Positions 11,815 to 24,500 of a stretch of DNA of 64,000 nt are shown piece after piece (the first letter of the stretch is position 1; the number at the start of each line of letters is the position of its first letter). The stretch is taken from NCBI GenBank assembly GCA_014529385.2, contig CM043954.1, positions 2,648,501-2,712,500 on the forward strand, written 5' to 3'. Below the pieces are notes generated by a model. It was not told the origin of the DNA, did not search any database, and saw nothing but the letters and a program-made list of their open reading frames with translations. This DNA comes from Adiantum capillus-veneris (taxonomy: Eukaryota; Streptophyta; Polypodiopsida; Polypodiales; Pteridaceae). The position numbers and the translations under genes are program-made.

Positions 11815-12140
11815 GTCATAGCATAGGCAAGAGTTATAGGAAAAGTGGACTTATGGTACCAGCATCATCCATTGAATGTTTGCAGGTTAGGCTTTGAATG
11901 TCATAGTCTAAGTTCTTGTGTTTATATGTCTTAACACCACTTTATTGCGTCGATATTGTAATCATCTTGGAGGATATCATTCACTTGACATAGTTATCAA
12001 TTTGCTGCTCCAATTGTTAAGTCTATGTTCTTTGTTATCATCGCATTTGCTCCTTTAATTATTTTGTCAATTGTGTGGAAGTCAGGATCTTCAATCCATG
12101 TTTGGAGCTTAGGCACATTGTGTGCATTTGTGTTGAGACT
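11815..12140 (-). pseudogene. Helitron helicase (PIF1-like) C-terminal part, proximal piece
   Basis: On the minus strand the KGANAMITKNIDLTIGAAN block matches the PIF1-type block just upstream of the final motifs, and PITLAYAMT follows at about 11845-11815. The gene then breaks at an inserted 731-bp element. The Walker A/B part of the helicase, which should lie between Rep and this block, is not visible. Confidence 0.65.
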
Positions 12141-12289
12141 AATTTGAATGATTTGACTTTGCCTTCAACAACATTCTAGGAGAAGGTTATTATAATATTG
12201 AACCTCACTCTTCTGTCAATTTTAGATGCCTAAGTTTGCACTCAATGTAGTATTTCCTTGATGTGTTATTAGGTGAAAGTAGTTGGGAG

Positions 12290-13832
12290 TCATTTTTGAA
12301 TGTGATGCTCTTTAGCAACACTTCTTTCATTTTTCTTTGCCACTATGTAATTCTCGTGGAAGTTGTAGATTATAAACACCTCAAAATTTTGTGATCGTGC
12401 ACAAAACACATTAACAGGATGGAGTACAATATTTTTGTTGTGAGAGATGATTTGTTGTCTTATTGCTGGGGGTGAGGAGTCAATATAGTGGACGTTGTCG
12501 CTTTTTGAGATGATTGGGATTTGCAAACAGTTTTTAATGCCCCCTCTATCACTGAGATTGTCTTTGACAGGAGAGAGGTTGAGATCAACTTCAATTTCAT
12601 AGTGTCAAGGCCATCTAGGCCTAGCCGCTTTGCATCTTCTGCATGAATTTTGAGATGGCCCATTGGTTTGGTCTTGAGAGCATACTTCAAGAGGTAGTAG
12701 GATAGTGATGAGTTGGTGACCCGTTGTATATTGATACATGCACCCCACAACAAGAGTAATGTAGGATGGTAGGTACAACATTTCTATCTTCATGCCTGGG
12801 ACTAAAGTAGTGCCACTTGTGGTTGTGTTTGTGAAAGTACTAGACTAGGTATGGATTTGATTGTAGGTGAATGGAAATCCATGCTTTCTCTTTGACCTTG
12901 GTAACAATTGGTTCGGCACTTGTGGAGTTTCTTCTTGAGAACAAAATCTTGGAGCTGGTTTATTTTTGGCAAAACTAACGAGTCTGTTTTTGTGGAGATG
13001 TATGCAACGATTTCACTAGATACTTACTCTCTTTCTTCTTCATGCACCCAAAGTATCCATATGCAACCTGACCAAGTGGCGCTGCAAGTGGGCGAGTGCA
13101 CTTTTTTGTAACTATGTATTTTCACAGACACATTTGCAATTGTGCATATGATTGGGTACTCTATCCAAGTGAATGAGACATTTAGCTGCTATGCTATTAG
13201 CTTGATCTTGTCAATTTCAATACATCTTGTTTTTGTGGCCTCGTCTGTAGTAAAAGTCAAGAAGAAATTAGGCATTCCCCATTTATCCATCATTGTTATT
13301 AGGTCCTTTAGGTTCTTGCAATGCCATTAGCACGAGCTTGGGATGGTGGAAGGGGTGTTGTATGGAAGCACATGCCTCACAGTATCCTTGTCAATTGATG
13401 TACAATTGCCCTCTTGTAATTGTCGTCCTTCTGCAACAAGCTCGTGTGTGTATTGTTTGCTAGCATGAGTGACTGCTTTACCTAGTACATGATGAGTAGC
13501 TATGGCTTGTATAGAGTGTAAACAGAGAATAAAGTCAATGCATGTATCTTTACATATGAACTCAATTTAAATTTGCTATCATATTGGCCTTTTCTAAAAG
13601 GAAATAGAAATAAGAAGGTTGATGTCTCTATTGTGATGTCCTTTGTAGAGCTCAATGAGTTGATTCCAAGGAGATGCAAAGAAGGAAACTCATAAGCATC
13701 ACTAGCAATATATGCTCTTCTCTTGATTGGTTCAATGATGTTTTTGATAACACCAAACATCAAACTTGTATTGAGTTGCACCATTAGTGTGAATAGTGCA
13801 TTGTCCCATTGCTGTTTAATGATCTTATCCAT
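12290..13832 (-). pseudogene. Helitron Rep (Helitron_like_N) domain, decayed
   Basis: The strongest marks are G-x-P-x-FFLTFT (the Helitron_like_N signature) and YLLKYALK, which fits YxxKYxxK, the two-tyrosine catalytic motif of Helitron Rep. The HUH metal motif expected between these two blocks is not readable, so nicking activity would be lost even without the frameshifts. The stretch 13500-13832 (110 codons) is open and holds the FLFPF-type block usual near the N-terminus. The open segment 12290-12526 carries the HPVNVFCAR block that joins Rep to helicase. Assignment rests on motif order, not on any search. Confidence 0.7.
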
Positions 13833-14201
13833 GTTGTCCTCCTAACTCAGTATGCAAAGGCCAAGCTTATTATTTGGTTGTTCAGCCATTGACATGTATG
13901 CAGTACAAAGTTTTTCTCAAGATTGAATGCAAGTATATGTTCCAGTTGTGATGCGGCTAGTTATTGCTCTGGGAAGTTTGTTCTATTCTCTCTACTCCAT
14001 GAAAGCAATGGGCTATCCAAGATTGACCATCTATCTAGTGTACCACGTGCAATTTTTGTCACTATTGCGATGGCATTGACAGATGTGTCTGCTACAAACA
14101 AGAGCGTAGCGGCCCTGCAAAATAGCAAAAACAACATACAATCAATGATAAATCCAATATCTGCACAATCTTGTACGCAAGGAATCCATAGCAAATCTGG
14201 C

Positions 14202-14313
<112 letters not shown>

Positions 14314-14336
14314 AAGTGAGCACATGCAGCTGCACC

Positions 14337-14648
14337 TCCAAGAGCGGAATGCTACGTCGCCACGGTGAGAGAGAAGAAAGGAGAGGAAAAGAATAATGTA
14401 GACACTGGGTGCAATCTCCCACTGTGCAAGAGTGAGCATTTTCCTCTTGCACGTATTTACTTATAGATTTCTTGAATGCTCAAAATGAGTACAAACTAGC
14501 CACCCAGTCGTAAATGGCCAAATCTCATAAAGAGCACTTGAATAATAAAAAGTGTACATAAAATATATATTTTGTGCCATAGTCCATAGCTCGGTTAGCG
14601 TTTTCCACCTGTCAGTTGCATTAAATATGATTTACCATTTCCATTACA
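14337..14648 (+). repeat. Dispersed repeat, copy 1 (inverted partner at 29737-30046)
   Basis: About 310 bp. Blocks such as CACTGGGTGCAATCTCCC (14403-14420) appear reverse-complemented at 29968-29985. Order is conserved through TTCTTGAATGCTC, TAAAGAGCACTTGAATAAT, AAAATATATATTTTGTGCC and TTTCCATTACA. I see no coding capacity. It could be an LTR, a MITE, or the end of a larger unit. Confidence 0.85.
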
Positions 14649-15084
14649 TACCTTCTATTAGAAAGAAACTTTCCTCAGTTGCAAAGATAAGAATCTAGAA
14701 ACCATACTTGTAAAAAAAATTGATTAGTATTCAGCATCATACGTATCACATACTCAAATAAAAAATCAAAAAATTAAACAATATTGCTTATGCCTGCCAT
14801 CATCCACATACGGCATATTCTAGTGTCCCATACCATGAGAATAAGCAGTATCTGTCATACCTTGATGAATCAAGATATCATTGGTCATACTCATCATTCA
14901 ATAAATCCATTCTCATCAATCTCAAGTTCAATTCCATAATAATGTCGCGACAGAAAATCATCATCTACCAAATCCAAATTCAATTTCAAAATCAAATCCA
15001 AATCATTGTCATTATATACTCGGGTAACAAAATCATACTAAGGACAGTGGTGGCCAGTCATTGCAGCACGATTCTATTGTTGGT
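14649..15084. other. No gene recognised
   Basis: AT-rich sequence with short CAAATCCAAATTC-like direct repeats near 14960-15005. Nothing codes. Confidence 0.5.
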
Positions 15085-15321
15085 GTTGCCTCAACCGGCT
15101 TGTCTACACCAATATGGCGAGCTACCTAAATCGACGAATCTGCACTAATGCTGCATAAATTGGCGGATTTGCATTTAGTATTGTGTAGAATAATGAATCT
15201 TCATTTTGTCAATGTGTTGCCTTAATCGACGGATCTGCACGGACAATTGGTGTTGCCTAAATTGGCAAATCTATACCAGGATGGGCATTGATACACTACC
15301 TAAATCGGTGAATTTGTGTGT
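15085..15321 (+). repeat. Diverged short repeat, six units of about 26 bp
   Basis: Units start at about 15085, 15121, 15148, 15216, 15252 and 15295. Each resembles GTTGCCTAAATCGGCGAATC followed by TGCAC. Spacings vary from 27 to 68 bp, so this is an eroded or irregular array rather than a clean tandem. Confidence 0.7.
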
Positions 15322-17057
<1,736 letters not shown>

Positions 17058-17190
17058 AATGAAATGGTATATTAAATTTCTTCAAAAGGGAAACTTACAT
17101 TTGAGATCAAGCTAATACAATCCTTGTGGATCCAATCCAATGCTGGGGCACAAAAATAAAATGAAGTAAAGTGAAAGACTAAAGGCGACT

Positions 17191-17379
17191 TGAAGGTGCG
17201 AGTGCAAGTGCGAGAGCACAGAGAGAGAGATACCTGCTTTGGGTGCAGTGCACAACAACGTTATCCTGTTGTTTGCAGCTCCTTATTCTTTTGTATTAAA
17301 GAATAAGTATATAATGGTTAAGTTAGTAGATGGGTTAGTAGTAAGTGGGATGTCCGGCCAATTGGCCTGAATCCCAACA
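17191..17379 (-). repeat. Copia B 3' LTR
   Basis: About 189 bp, ending CCCAACA next to the polypurine tract (minus strand AAGTGGGAGTT, 17380-17390). The CGACT duplicate lies just left. Confidence 0.85.
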
Positions 17380-17448
17380 AACTCCCACTTGAAGGCCAAT
17401 GCAGCCCAAGTGACCTGATATGTACAACCGTGAAGCAATCAAGTGGCT

Positions 17449-18770
17449 TCAACTTATACCCATCAACTCACTGCAATGTGTAGATCGCTCCAAAGCTAAG
17501 CCTTTCGTCAAAGCATCTGCTGGTGGGTTGTCGTCAGTGTGTACCTTGACCAAATCAATGAGCTTTTTGGCCAAGAAATCTCTCACAAGATGATACCTGA
17601 CTTCAATGTGTTTCGATTTGGAGTGAAACACGGGATTCCTTGACAATGCAAGAGCACTCTGACTATCACAATATATCACTGGAGTCTCATCAATGCCAAG
17701 ATTGAGATAACCATATAGCCTCTTTACTTTGCATCTGACAATGCAACGTACTCTGCTTCCGTAGTGGAAGACGACGTACAATCTTGAAGACATGACCTCC
17801 AAGATACTACTGCTCCAGCAAATATGAAAACATAGCCAGATGTTGATCTCCTATTGTCAACACAACCCACATAGTCTGCATCCGCATAACCCACGATGGA
17901 TGCATCACTATTCTCGAAGCGTAAATACCTGTCGACCGTACCTTTCAGGTACCTAAGAATGTGCTTCACTGCTTCCCAATGCTTGCTGCTAGGATTTGCC
18001 ATATATTGGCTCACCACTCCCACTGCAAAAGCAATGTCTGGTCTTGTGGCCACCATAGCATACATGAGACTACCCACTGTCGAAAAATGTGGTACCTTAG
18101 CCATTTGAGCTCGCTGAGCATCAGATTTGGGTGCATCTTCCTTGCTGAGTTTCAAGAATGCATGCATTGGGGTACTCAATGCTTCCCCCCCCTGCATATT
18201 GAAACGCTGCAAAACTTTCTCAATGTATGTTTCCTGAGATAACTCAAGAATACGATGTTTACAATCTCTTTTGACTCGCATGCCAAGAAAGTGTGTAGCA
18301 TCCCCCAAATCTTTCATTGTAGAATTATTGCTAAGTGTTTTCTTCAAGTTGGAAATTTCCATAATGGATTTCCCAGCTATAAGCATGTCATCAACATACA
18401 AAACTAGAATGATCATTGAGCCATCATCTAGCTTTCTTGTGTACAAGGAGTGATCCTCTTCGCTCCTTTTATATCCTTGAGACCTCATACATGCATCAAA
18501 TTTATGATACCACTACCTTGAACCTTGCTTTAAGCCATAAAGTGCCTTTTTGAGCTTACATACTATCTCCTCACGAGATGCATTCTCCTAAACAAACCCT
18601 TCAGGCTGCTGCATGTAAACATCCTCATCGAGATCCCCGTGAAGAAATGTTGTCTTCACATCCATTTGGACAAGTTCCATGTCCTCAATCGCTACAAGAC
18701 CAAGTAAGGTTCTAAGCGTTGTCATCTTGACCACAAGCGAGAAGATTTCATCAAAATCGACTTCCTGAAC
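17449..18770 (-). pseudogene. Copia B reverse transcriptase and RNase H
   Basis: Minus strand. The palm carries LYVDDMLIAG near 18390, so both active-site Asp residues are present. MKDLGDATHFLGMRV, SQETYIEKVLQRFNM, LMYAMVATRPDIAFAVG and the HWEAVKHILRYLKGT block follow, all standard copia. RNase H shows GYADADYVGC, STTEAEYVAL (about 17750) and SKHIEVRYHLVRD in a second frame. A 254-codon stretch (17724-18488) is open. Upstream of 18490 the fingers region is broken by stops. Confidence 0.87.
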
Positions 18771-20474
18771 GCTTTGGCTACAAGTCTAGCCTTGTACTTT
18801 GGATTTGGATCACTTGAGGTAAATTTCTTCTTGTAAACCCATTTGCAAGGTAAAGATTTTGCATCTTTAGCAGTTCTACCAAGTCCCAAGTGTCATTAGC
18901 CAGAATCAAGTTATACTTAGATTCCATAGCCTGCTCCCACTTCACCACATCATCCGTCATCATGGCTTCTTGGTAGCAGCTTGGCTCACCGCAATCGGTC
19001 AACATGATGTAATCAAGACCTGGCTTGAAACGGGTAGGTGGACGAGAGACTCTAGTAGACTGTCTCACTCCTTGACCATTGCTATCCGCTCCCTCTAGAG
19101 CATTGCTAGTGGAAGGTACATCACTAGCCCGCTGAGTTGATTTCATCGTCTTGAGGCAACATCCTCAAAAGTGACTCTCCGAATCTCTATTTCCTTGATA
19201 GGTTGTTTATGCATCTTTGACTATTGAAGATCACATCTGAACTACAGATGACTCGACGAGATTCCAGGTGCCAAAGACGATATCCCATCTCTCCATCTGC
19301 ACCATATCCAATGAAAATACATTTGTGTGACTTTGGCTCTAACTTCTATCGAAGTTGTTTAGGCACGTGAGCATAAGCTTCACAACTAAATACACGTAGA
19401 TGGTCATAGTGGCGCTTACGTTTAGACCATAACTCTTCTGGAATCTCATAATTCATGGCGTACTAGGCGAACGATTGATAATGTGCATTGCAGTCAAGAC
19501 GGCTTCTACCCAAAAGCCTTGTCTGAGATTTGCTCTAGAAAGCATGGCTGCGACTCTTTCTTGAATCGTACGATTCATGCGCTCAGCAAATCCATTCTGA
19601 GTTGGTGTGTATGGTGCAGTAAACTACATTTTAATCCCGCTTCTAGCTCAGAAATTGTCAAACTCCTTGGAGACATACTCTCCACCGTTTCAGTTCGCAA
19701 CCTCTTGAGTTTCTTGCCAGACTGACTCTCAACGAGTGCCAAAATTTTTTGGAACATAGGAAGAACTTAATCCTTACGTTTCAAAGGATATGCCCACACC
19801 TTTCGAGTAGAGTCATCTATGAATGTCACAAAATAGCTGGTGCCCCTTAGAGATTTGGTTGACATAGGACCACAAACATCACTATGTACTAAATCTAGAG
19901 GTTCAGCTCACTTTTGATCCAATTGTAAGTGCACGAACCTAGTCTGTTTGCCATAGATACAATGCTCACAAACAGGAAAGTCAACATAAGACAAGATAAG
20001 TAAGTAGGCAAAACGAGTCAGAGTTCTCATTCCTTTTTGGCTAATATGACCTAGCCGGCAATGCCACAACTCAATAGACGGCAGCTCGGCTATAGATATG
20101 TAATCATGACCAACATATGACACATGCATGGAATACAAGGTACCATGCTTCTGACCTCTGAGTACAACAAGATTACTTTTGCGTACTATCCACGAACCAT
20201 TGCCAAATGTGGTGTTTTAGCCCAAATCATGAAGCTGACCAACAGAAATCAAGCTTTTAGTCAACTTGGGCACATGTCTGACATTACATAAAATAAAGTG
20301 CGTGCCATTCCTTAGATGCAATTTGATGTTTCCGACACCCTCAATGTCTAGTTCATAAGCATCACCAAGTCTCACTTTGCCACAAGAGTGAGAATAAGTA
20401 GAGAACCACTCTCTATGTGGTGTCACATGGAAACTCGCACCAGAATCTACTATCCAATTCTGTGCATATTGCAC
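18771..20474 (-). pseudogene. Copia B protease and integrase
   Basis: Minus strand. The protease signature NWIVDSGASFHVTPH (about 20460-20420) keeps the catalytic Asp, unlike copia A. The HHCC module follows (LWHCRLGHISQKGM ... CEHCIYGKQ, about 20080-19960). In the integrase core the segment after SQSGKKLKRLRT (about 19700) slips out of frame, where the second catalytic Asp should stand. The linker to reverse transcriptase includes RQSTRVSRPPTRF and WEQAMESKYN (19080-18900). Confidence 0.83.
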
Positions 20475-21435
20475 ATCTTCTGTAACAAGAGCCTTGACAG
20501 GGAGATCTGCTGTGAAGACAAATATGTCAGAGGTAATGGCATAACAACCGCTGGAAGAGTCTCTACACTAGGAGCATTTGAAGACTCTAGCACATTGATC
20601 TCCTCTAACTTTGCTTTGCCCTTGTTTGAATCATCAGACTTAGAAGTGTCACTGGATTGTTTATCCTTCTTGCTTTGCTGCCATCTCCTGCAATCCTTCT
20701 TTACATGCCCTTTTTTATGGCAGTGATAGCACTCGACATTACGCATAGAACCCCGAGGCTTACTGCATGAGCCCCCACGTTCCTTGCTTTTGGCACGACT
20801 TTGAGTGCGACCCCTTTGTCTATCACTAGCAACATACGCATCACCATCCTTCTTGCCTTCGAGACATTTCCTACGAATCTTCTCGGTAAACAGACTCCCA
20901 AGGACGTCATTGTACACTAGACCGGTACCAAGTGCTGAGTTGCTAATCACAGTACATAATGTATCCCAAGACGAGGGTAACCTGCATCGCAAGAAGATAC
21001 ATTTGATTTCTTCATTGAAGACCAAACCCTGAGTGGTCAATTGAGTGAAAATGATATTGAACTCATTAATGTGAGTAGAAATAGTACCCCCTTCCTTCAT
21101 ACGGAGGTCAAACAGATTCTTCATCAAGAAAACCTTATTAGTGGCACTTTTATTCTCATAACTGGAACACTACTTATCCAATACATCTCTAGCAGTCCTT
21201 TCTTCAACTATAGTAAAGTACAAAGATTCGACCAAATGCAAACAGAGGGTAGATTTGGCCTTAGCATCAAGTTTCTCCCACTCAACATTTGTATACTTGC
21301 CCTCTGGGCACTCCATGATAGGATCCAGTTGGCCTTTTTGTAAAGAACATCTTGAATCTACTCTTTCCAGATAGCAAAATTTGTCCCATTAAATTTTCGA
21401 ATATTGTAAATATCCTTTTCACCACTAGATGACAT
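20475..21435 (-). pseudogene. Copia B gag with zinc knuckle
   Basis: Minus strand. The ATG at 21435 begins MSSSGEKDIYNIRKFNGTNF, then a Trp and an early stop. The later part reads MKNLFDLRMKEGGTISTHIN and continues through a basic region to a CCHC knuckle, CYHCHKKGHVKKDC (about 20735-20694). At least one stop and one frame change lie in the first 100 codons. The 205-codon open stretch on the other strand at 21607-22224 lies in the untranslated leader. Confidence 0.83.
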
Positions 21436-22551
21436 GGTTGCAAACTCAAGATAATATGGCGATAAACACTGGTAATTCTGGGAAAAAATCGACAAAGTTT
21501 CCCCAGAAAAAATGACAGAATCTCAATCCAAAACTGTCACAAGAGATCAGTAACGCATCAAAAGTAATGCTGTCGGAGCATAAGACATGCGCATCAACCA
21601 CTAAATGTGCATAAAAAGTCAAAAGCTGACCCAAGACTGCCAACACGGTATCAAATACACCTAGCCCTCTCTATACATGTCCTATGGAGAGGCCACAAAA
21701 AAGGGGTACTCCAGCAACCTGTATCACCGAAAGGATCTCAACATTCGAGAATCCCCCAACTCAAGAAAACCTCACGCTATCGACCCTCACAAAAGGTTAT
21801 GCAAGAAACCAACCCAGCCTCAGAAAGGGCCTCCGAACCGAGTCTCAAAAACGGTTGGGACTGCCAGAAACAAGCCAAATCGGCTCCACAAAAGGTACAT
21901 ATGGCAGTTTTCGCAACTCAACGTACATCCACTGTCAACAATACTGCAAGGTGCAATATACGCGCTCAAACAAACGCCAAACAAAATGTGCAAGCAGTAA
22001 ACAAATCCCTGCGGGGAGTAAAACCACTCTCAAAAGAGCTCAAGCACTATCAAAAGTGCCAAAACAATGCATATGCGCATCAAGTACTCCCATTAAAATC
22101 TGTGCTGATGCTAAACACTGCAACCTGTAAGAAACCTGGATGTCATGTATGTATGCAAGAACCTGTGAGGAGATGGATGCCTGAAAAACCCGAGACAATG
22201 TCAATGCTGAAAAAGTGCTCCTAATTAGCCCATAAACACCATCTCAATAACACATAATAGCCATAAAACGGCTATATACCATCCCAAAATAGTCTCTAAA
22301 CAACCTGCACTTGTGTCCTGTACTTGTAACTGTACCTGTAGCAAAAGTGGAGTTGAAAATTACAACTCCTGAAGCGTAGCTCGGATGAAGCTTTTGACTG
22401 CACGAACAGCTTTGAAAAGCGGGTAAAACCCCAGGACGCTTGATGGAAACGCTCTGGGAACGCTGAATTTGCCGATGCCAAAATTGGAAACCTGTTTGCA
22501 CTTTTGAAAGTGCACACGTGCGCGGACGTGAAAACGGCAAGCACAAACCTC
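21436..22551 (-). other. Copia B untranslated leader
   Basis: About 1.1 kb between the primer site and the gag start. This is long for copia. Plus-strand open stretches within it show no family motif and look accidental. Confidence 0.6.
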
Positions 22552-22563
22552 GCTCTGGTACCA
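22552..22563 (-). other. Copia B primer binding site
   Basis: Minus strand TGGTACCAGAGC, one mismatch from the initiator tRNA-Met site TGGTATCAGAGC, two bases inside the 5' LTR. Confidence 0.82.
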
Positions 22564-22565
22564 AC

Positions 22566-22776
22566 TGAAGGTGCCGCGGGAAGCGTGCGCGAGTGCAAGT
22601 GCGAGAGCAGAGCAGAGCAGAGAGAGAGAGACCTGCTTTGGGTGGAGCGCACAACAACGTTATCCTATTTAGCAGCTCCTTATTCTGCTATATTAAAGAA
22701 TAAGTATATAATGGTTAAGTTAGTAGATGGGTTAATAGTAAGTGGGATGTCCGGCCAATTGGCCTGAATCCTGAAA
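22566..22776 (-). repeat. Copia B 5' LTR
   Basis: About 211 bp, starting TGAAGGTGCC in plus reading. It carries about 20 extra bases near its left end relative to the partner LTR. The CGACT duplicate follows at 22777-22781. Confidence 0.85.
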
Positions 22777-22936
22777 CGACTAAAACAAAAAACGTAAAAT
22801 AGTCAGGTTGAAATCATCATCATCATCGTCAATGCCCGAGGTGTCGGGCATCAGGTGTTGTCTGAGAAAGTATTGCATTGGTCGCGCTGAAGAGCTTCAT
22901 CAAAAGTTTGTCTCTGTAGGTAGTCAAACTGGGGGG

Positions 22937-22938
<2 letters not shown>

Positions 22939-23030
<92 letters not shown>
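22939..23030. repeat. (GA)n microsatellite preceded by a G run
   Basis: About 92 bp of GA after nine G. The G-run-plus-GA junction resembles the one at 16950. Confidence 0.97.
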
Positions 23031-23033
<3 letters not shown>

Positions 23034-23787
23034 GTCTACTGACGAGGGTGTGTGTGTCGTTCTGAGGAGACAAAGAATAGCGAACATCATGAGCTTCTGG
23101 TGACGTGTTGCCTTGACTAATCGAGTTTGGCTTCTTCCATGGACAAGCATGCACCCCCTTTGACCTTTCTAGCAACATGAGTAGGTTTCACAATGCCACC
23201 ATGCTACTCTTTGTTGCTTAGCTTGAAGTGTCCCATGCGTTGTGCCAAGGAATATCACGAGGCATCAACTTCTCAAAAATGTGAGGATGGAGTACACGAG
23301 CACCTATTGCTACGTGTTGTTCAATAGCTGCACGCTATGTCTATTGTTCATGCTTCATTTGTACTGCTTCTTGTAGAGTGAGGAGGAGATTGAAAGCCAA
23401 TATGGGGTGGTGAGGGCTTGTGGCCCTACATGGGAGAAGCAAATAGTGATAGTGCTAAAGGCAATCATAATGATGATGAGTAACAAGCTTAAGAAGCTGG
23501 TCGAGACGAGCAACTATCGATCCAGCCGCCTAATTGGCAAGAGGAGCTAGATGCTCGTGCTGATCTTGCAATCTCTGTACGTGCAGAAGGCTGCAGGTTT
23601 CAGCTTGTGCATGGCAAGGATTCATTGCAATCGTGGAGAGGTGGCTATGGGACGGGCCTTTGAAGGTCCATTCTTCCCTCTTCGAGGATGATTTGCAGGG
23701 CAATTGGGAGTACTTGCCCTGGATCCAATACATACAAGCAGAGGATGCTGGTTAAAATTTGTGACTCTACTCCTTATTTACAATGGC
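23031..23787. other. No gene recognised
   Basis: Mixed sequence without open frames longer than about 70 codons and without recognisable domains on either strand. Confidence 0.5.
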
Positions 23788-23926
23788 TGCCGTCAGTTAG
23801 CATGAGTGAGAGTTGTCGCTATATGTGCATCTACATACATGAGTGATGGTTGTCGTCAATTAGCATGAGTGAGAGTTGTCGCTATCTGTGTGTCTACATG
23901 CATGAGTGATGGTTGCCGTCAGTTAA
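23788..23926 (+). repeat. 63-bp tandem duplication, 2.2 units
   Basis: Units 23788-23850 and 23851-23913 differ at only a few positions, and a third starts at 23914. Within each unit CATGAGTGA occurs twice about 32 bp apart, so the unit itself arose from a shorter repeat. Confidence 0.9.
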
Positions 23927-24359
23927 AGAGAGAGATGGAAATGGTTGGACGAGGGGGTTTGGTGGATGGTGAGGGTTGAGGAAGGGTGTGATTCTTGTTA
24001 ACGAGGCCCAACAAATCTCAAGCACTGAGGTCCGTTGAGCATTGCAGGTGCGACTGTGATTAGATATAGAGAGCAAGTCTGTCGTTCCTCTCCATGAGGC
24101 CATGGAGGCTAATCATGCACACTATGGTGGCCGCAGTAAGAGAGAAAAGGAGCAATAGAGAAATAGTTTTGCCAGTCTTTTTCAAAAAAAGGAAGGGAAA
24201 ACAATCGACTTGTATGGTGGCGATTTGACCACGTAGTGGAATAGGGGCTCGAAGTGTTCTAGTTGCTAGTGCTGAGAGAGAATGAGTGGGAATGCCTCTG
24301 CATGGGAAGTGGGAAGGATAGATAGCAAAAAGAGGGCTTTGTGAGTGCCATCAATTACT

Positions 24360-24500
<141 letters not shown>

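Larger units (their letters stand above)
10930..13850 (-). mobile_element. Helitron relic (Rep plus helicase), minus strand
   Basis: Pieces on the minus strand line up in the order expected for a Helitron Rep-helicase. A FLFLFPFRKGQYD block (13600 region) is followed by GMPNFFLTFTTDEA (about 13275), then LQDFVLKKKLHKC (about 12960), then RHEDRNVVP, INIQRVT and YYLLKYALK (12800-12680), then a HPVNVFCARSQNFE block (12400-12350). The helicase end follows as KGANAMITKNIDLTIG (about 12060-12010), LAYAMT (about 11820) and, beyond an inserted element, HKSQGAT and KEVIFSGFMYV (11070-10990). Many frame changes and a missing helicase core show it is dead. Terminal sequences were not identified. Confidence 0.72.
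17191..22776 (-). mobile_element. Ty1/copia retrotransposon B, with LTRs and target duplication
   Basis: A 5586-bp minus-strand element of a different copia lineage from copia A. LTRs at 17191-17379 and 22566-22776 share CTGCTTTGGGTG, AACAACGTTATCCT, and a long block ending GGCCAATTGGCCTGAATCC. CGACT flanks the element at 17186-17190 and 22777-22781. Primer site and polypurine tract are in place. Domain order is gag, protease, integrase, reverse transcriptase, RNase H. The last few bases of the right LTR differ from the canonical end. Stops and frameshifts run through gag, integrase and reverse transcriptase, so it is inactive. Confidence 0.9.

Noticed and set aside
21607-22224. 205-codon plus-strand frame, with overlapping frames of 107 and 148 codons
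   Set aside because: It lies antisense in the copia B leader between primer site and gag and has no recognisable motif.
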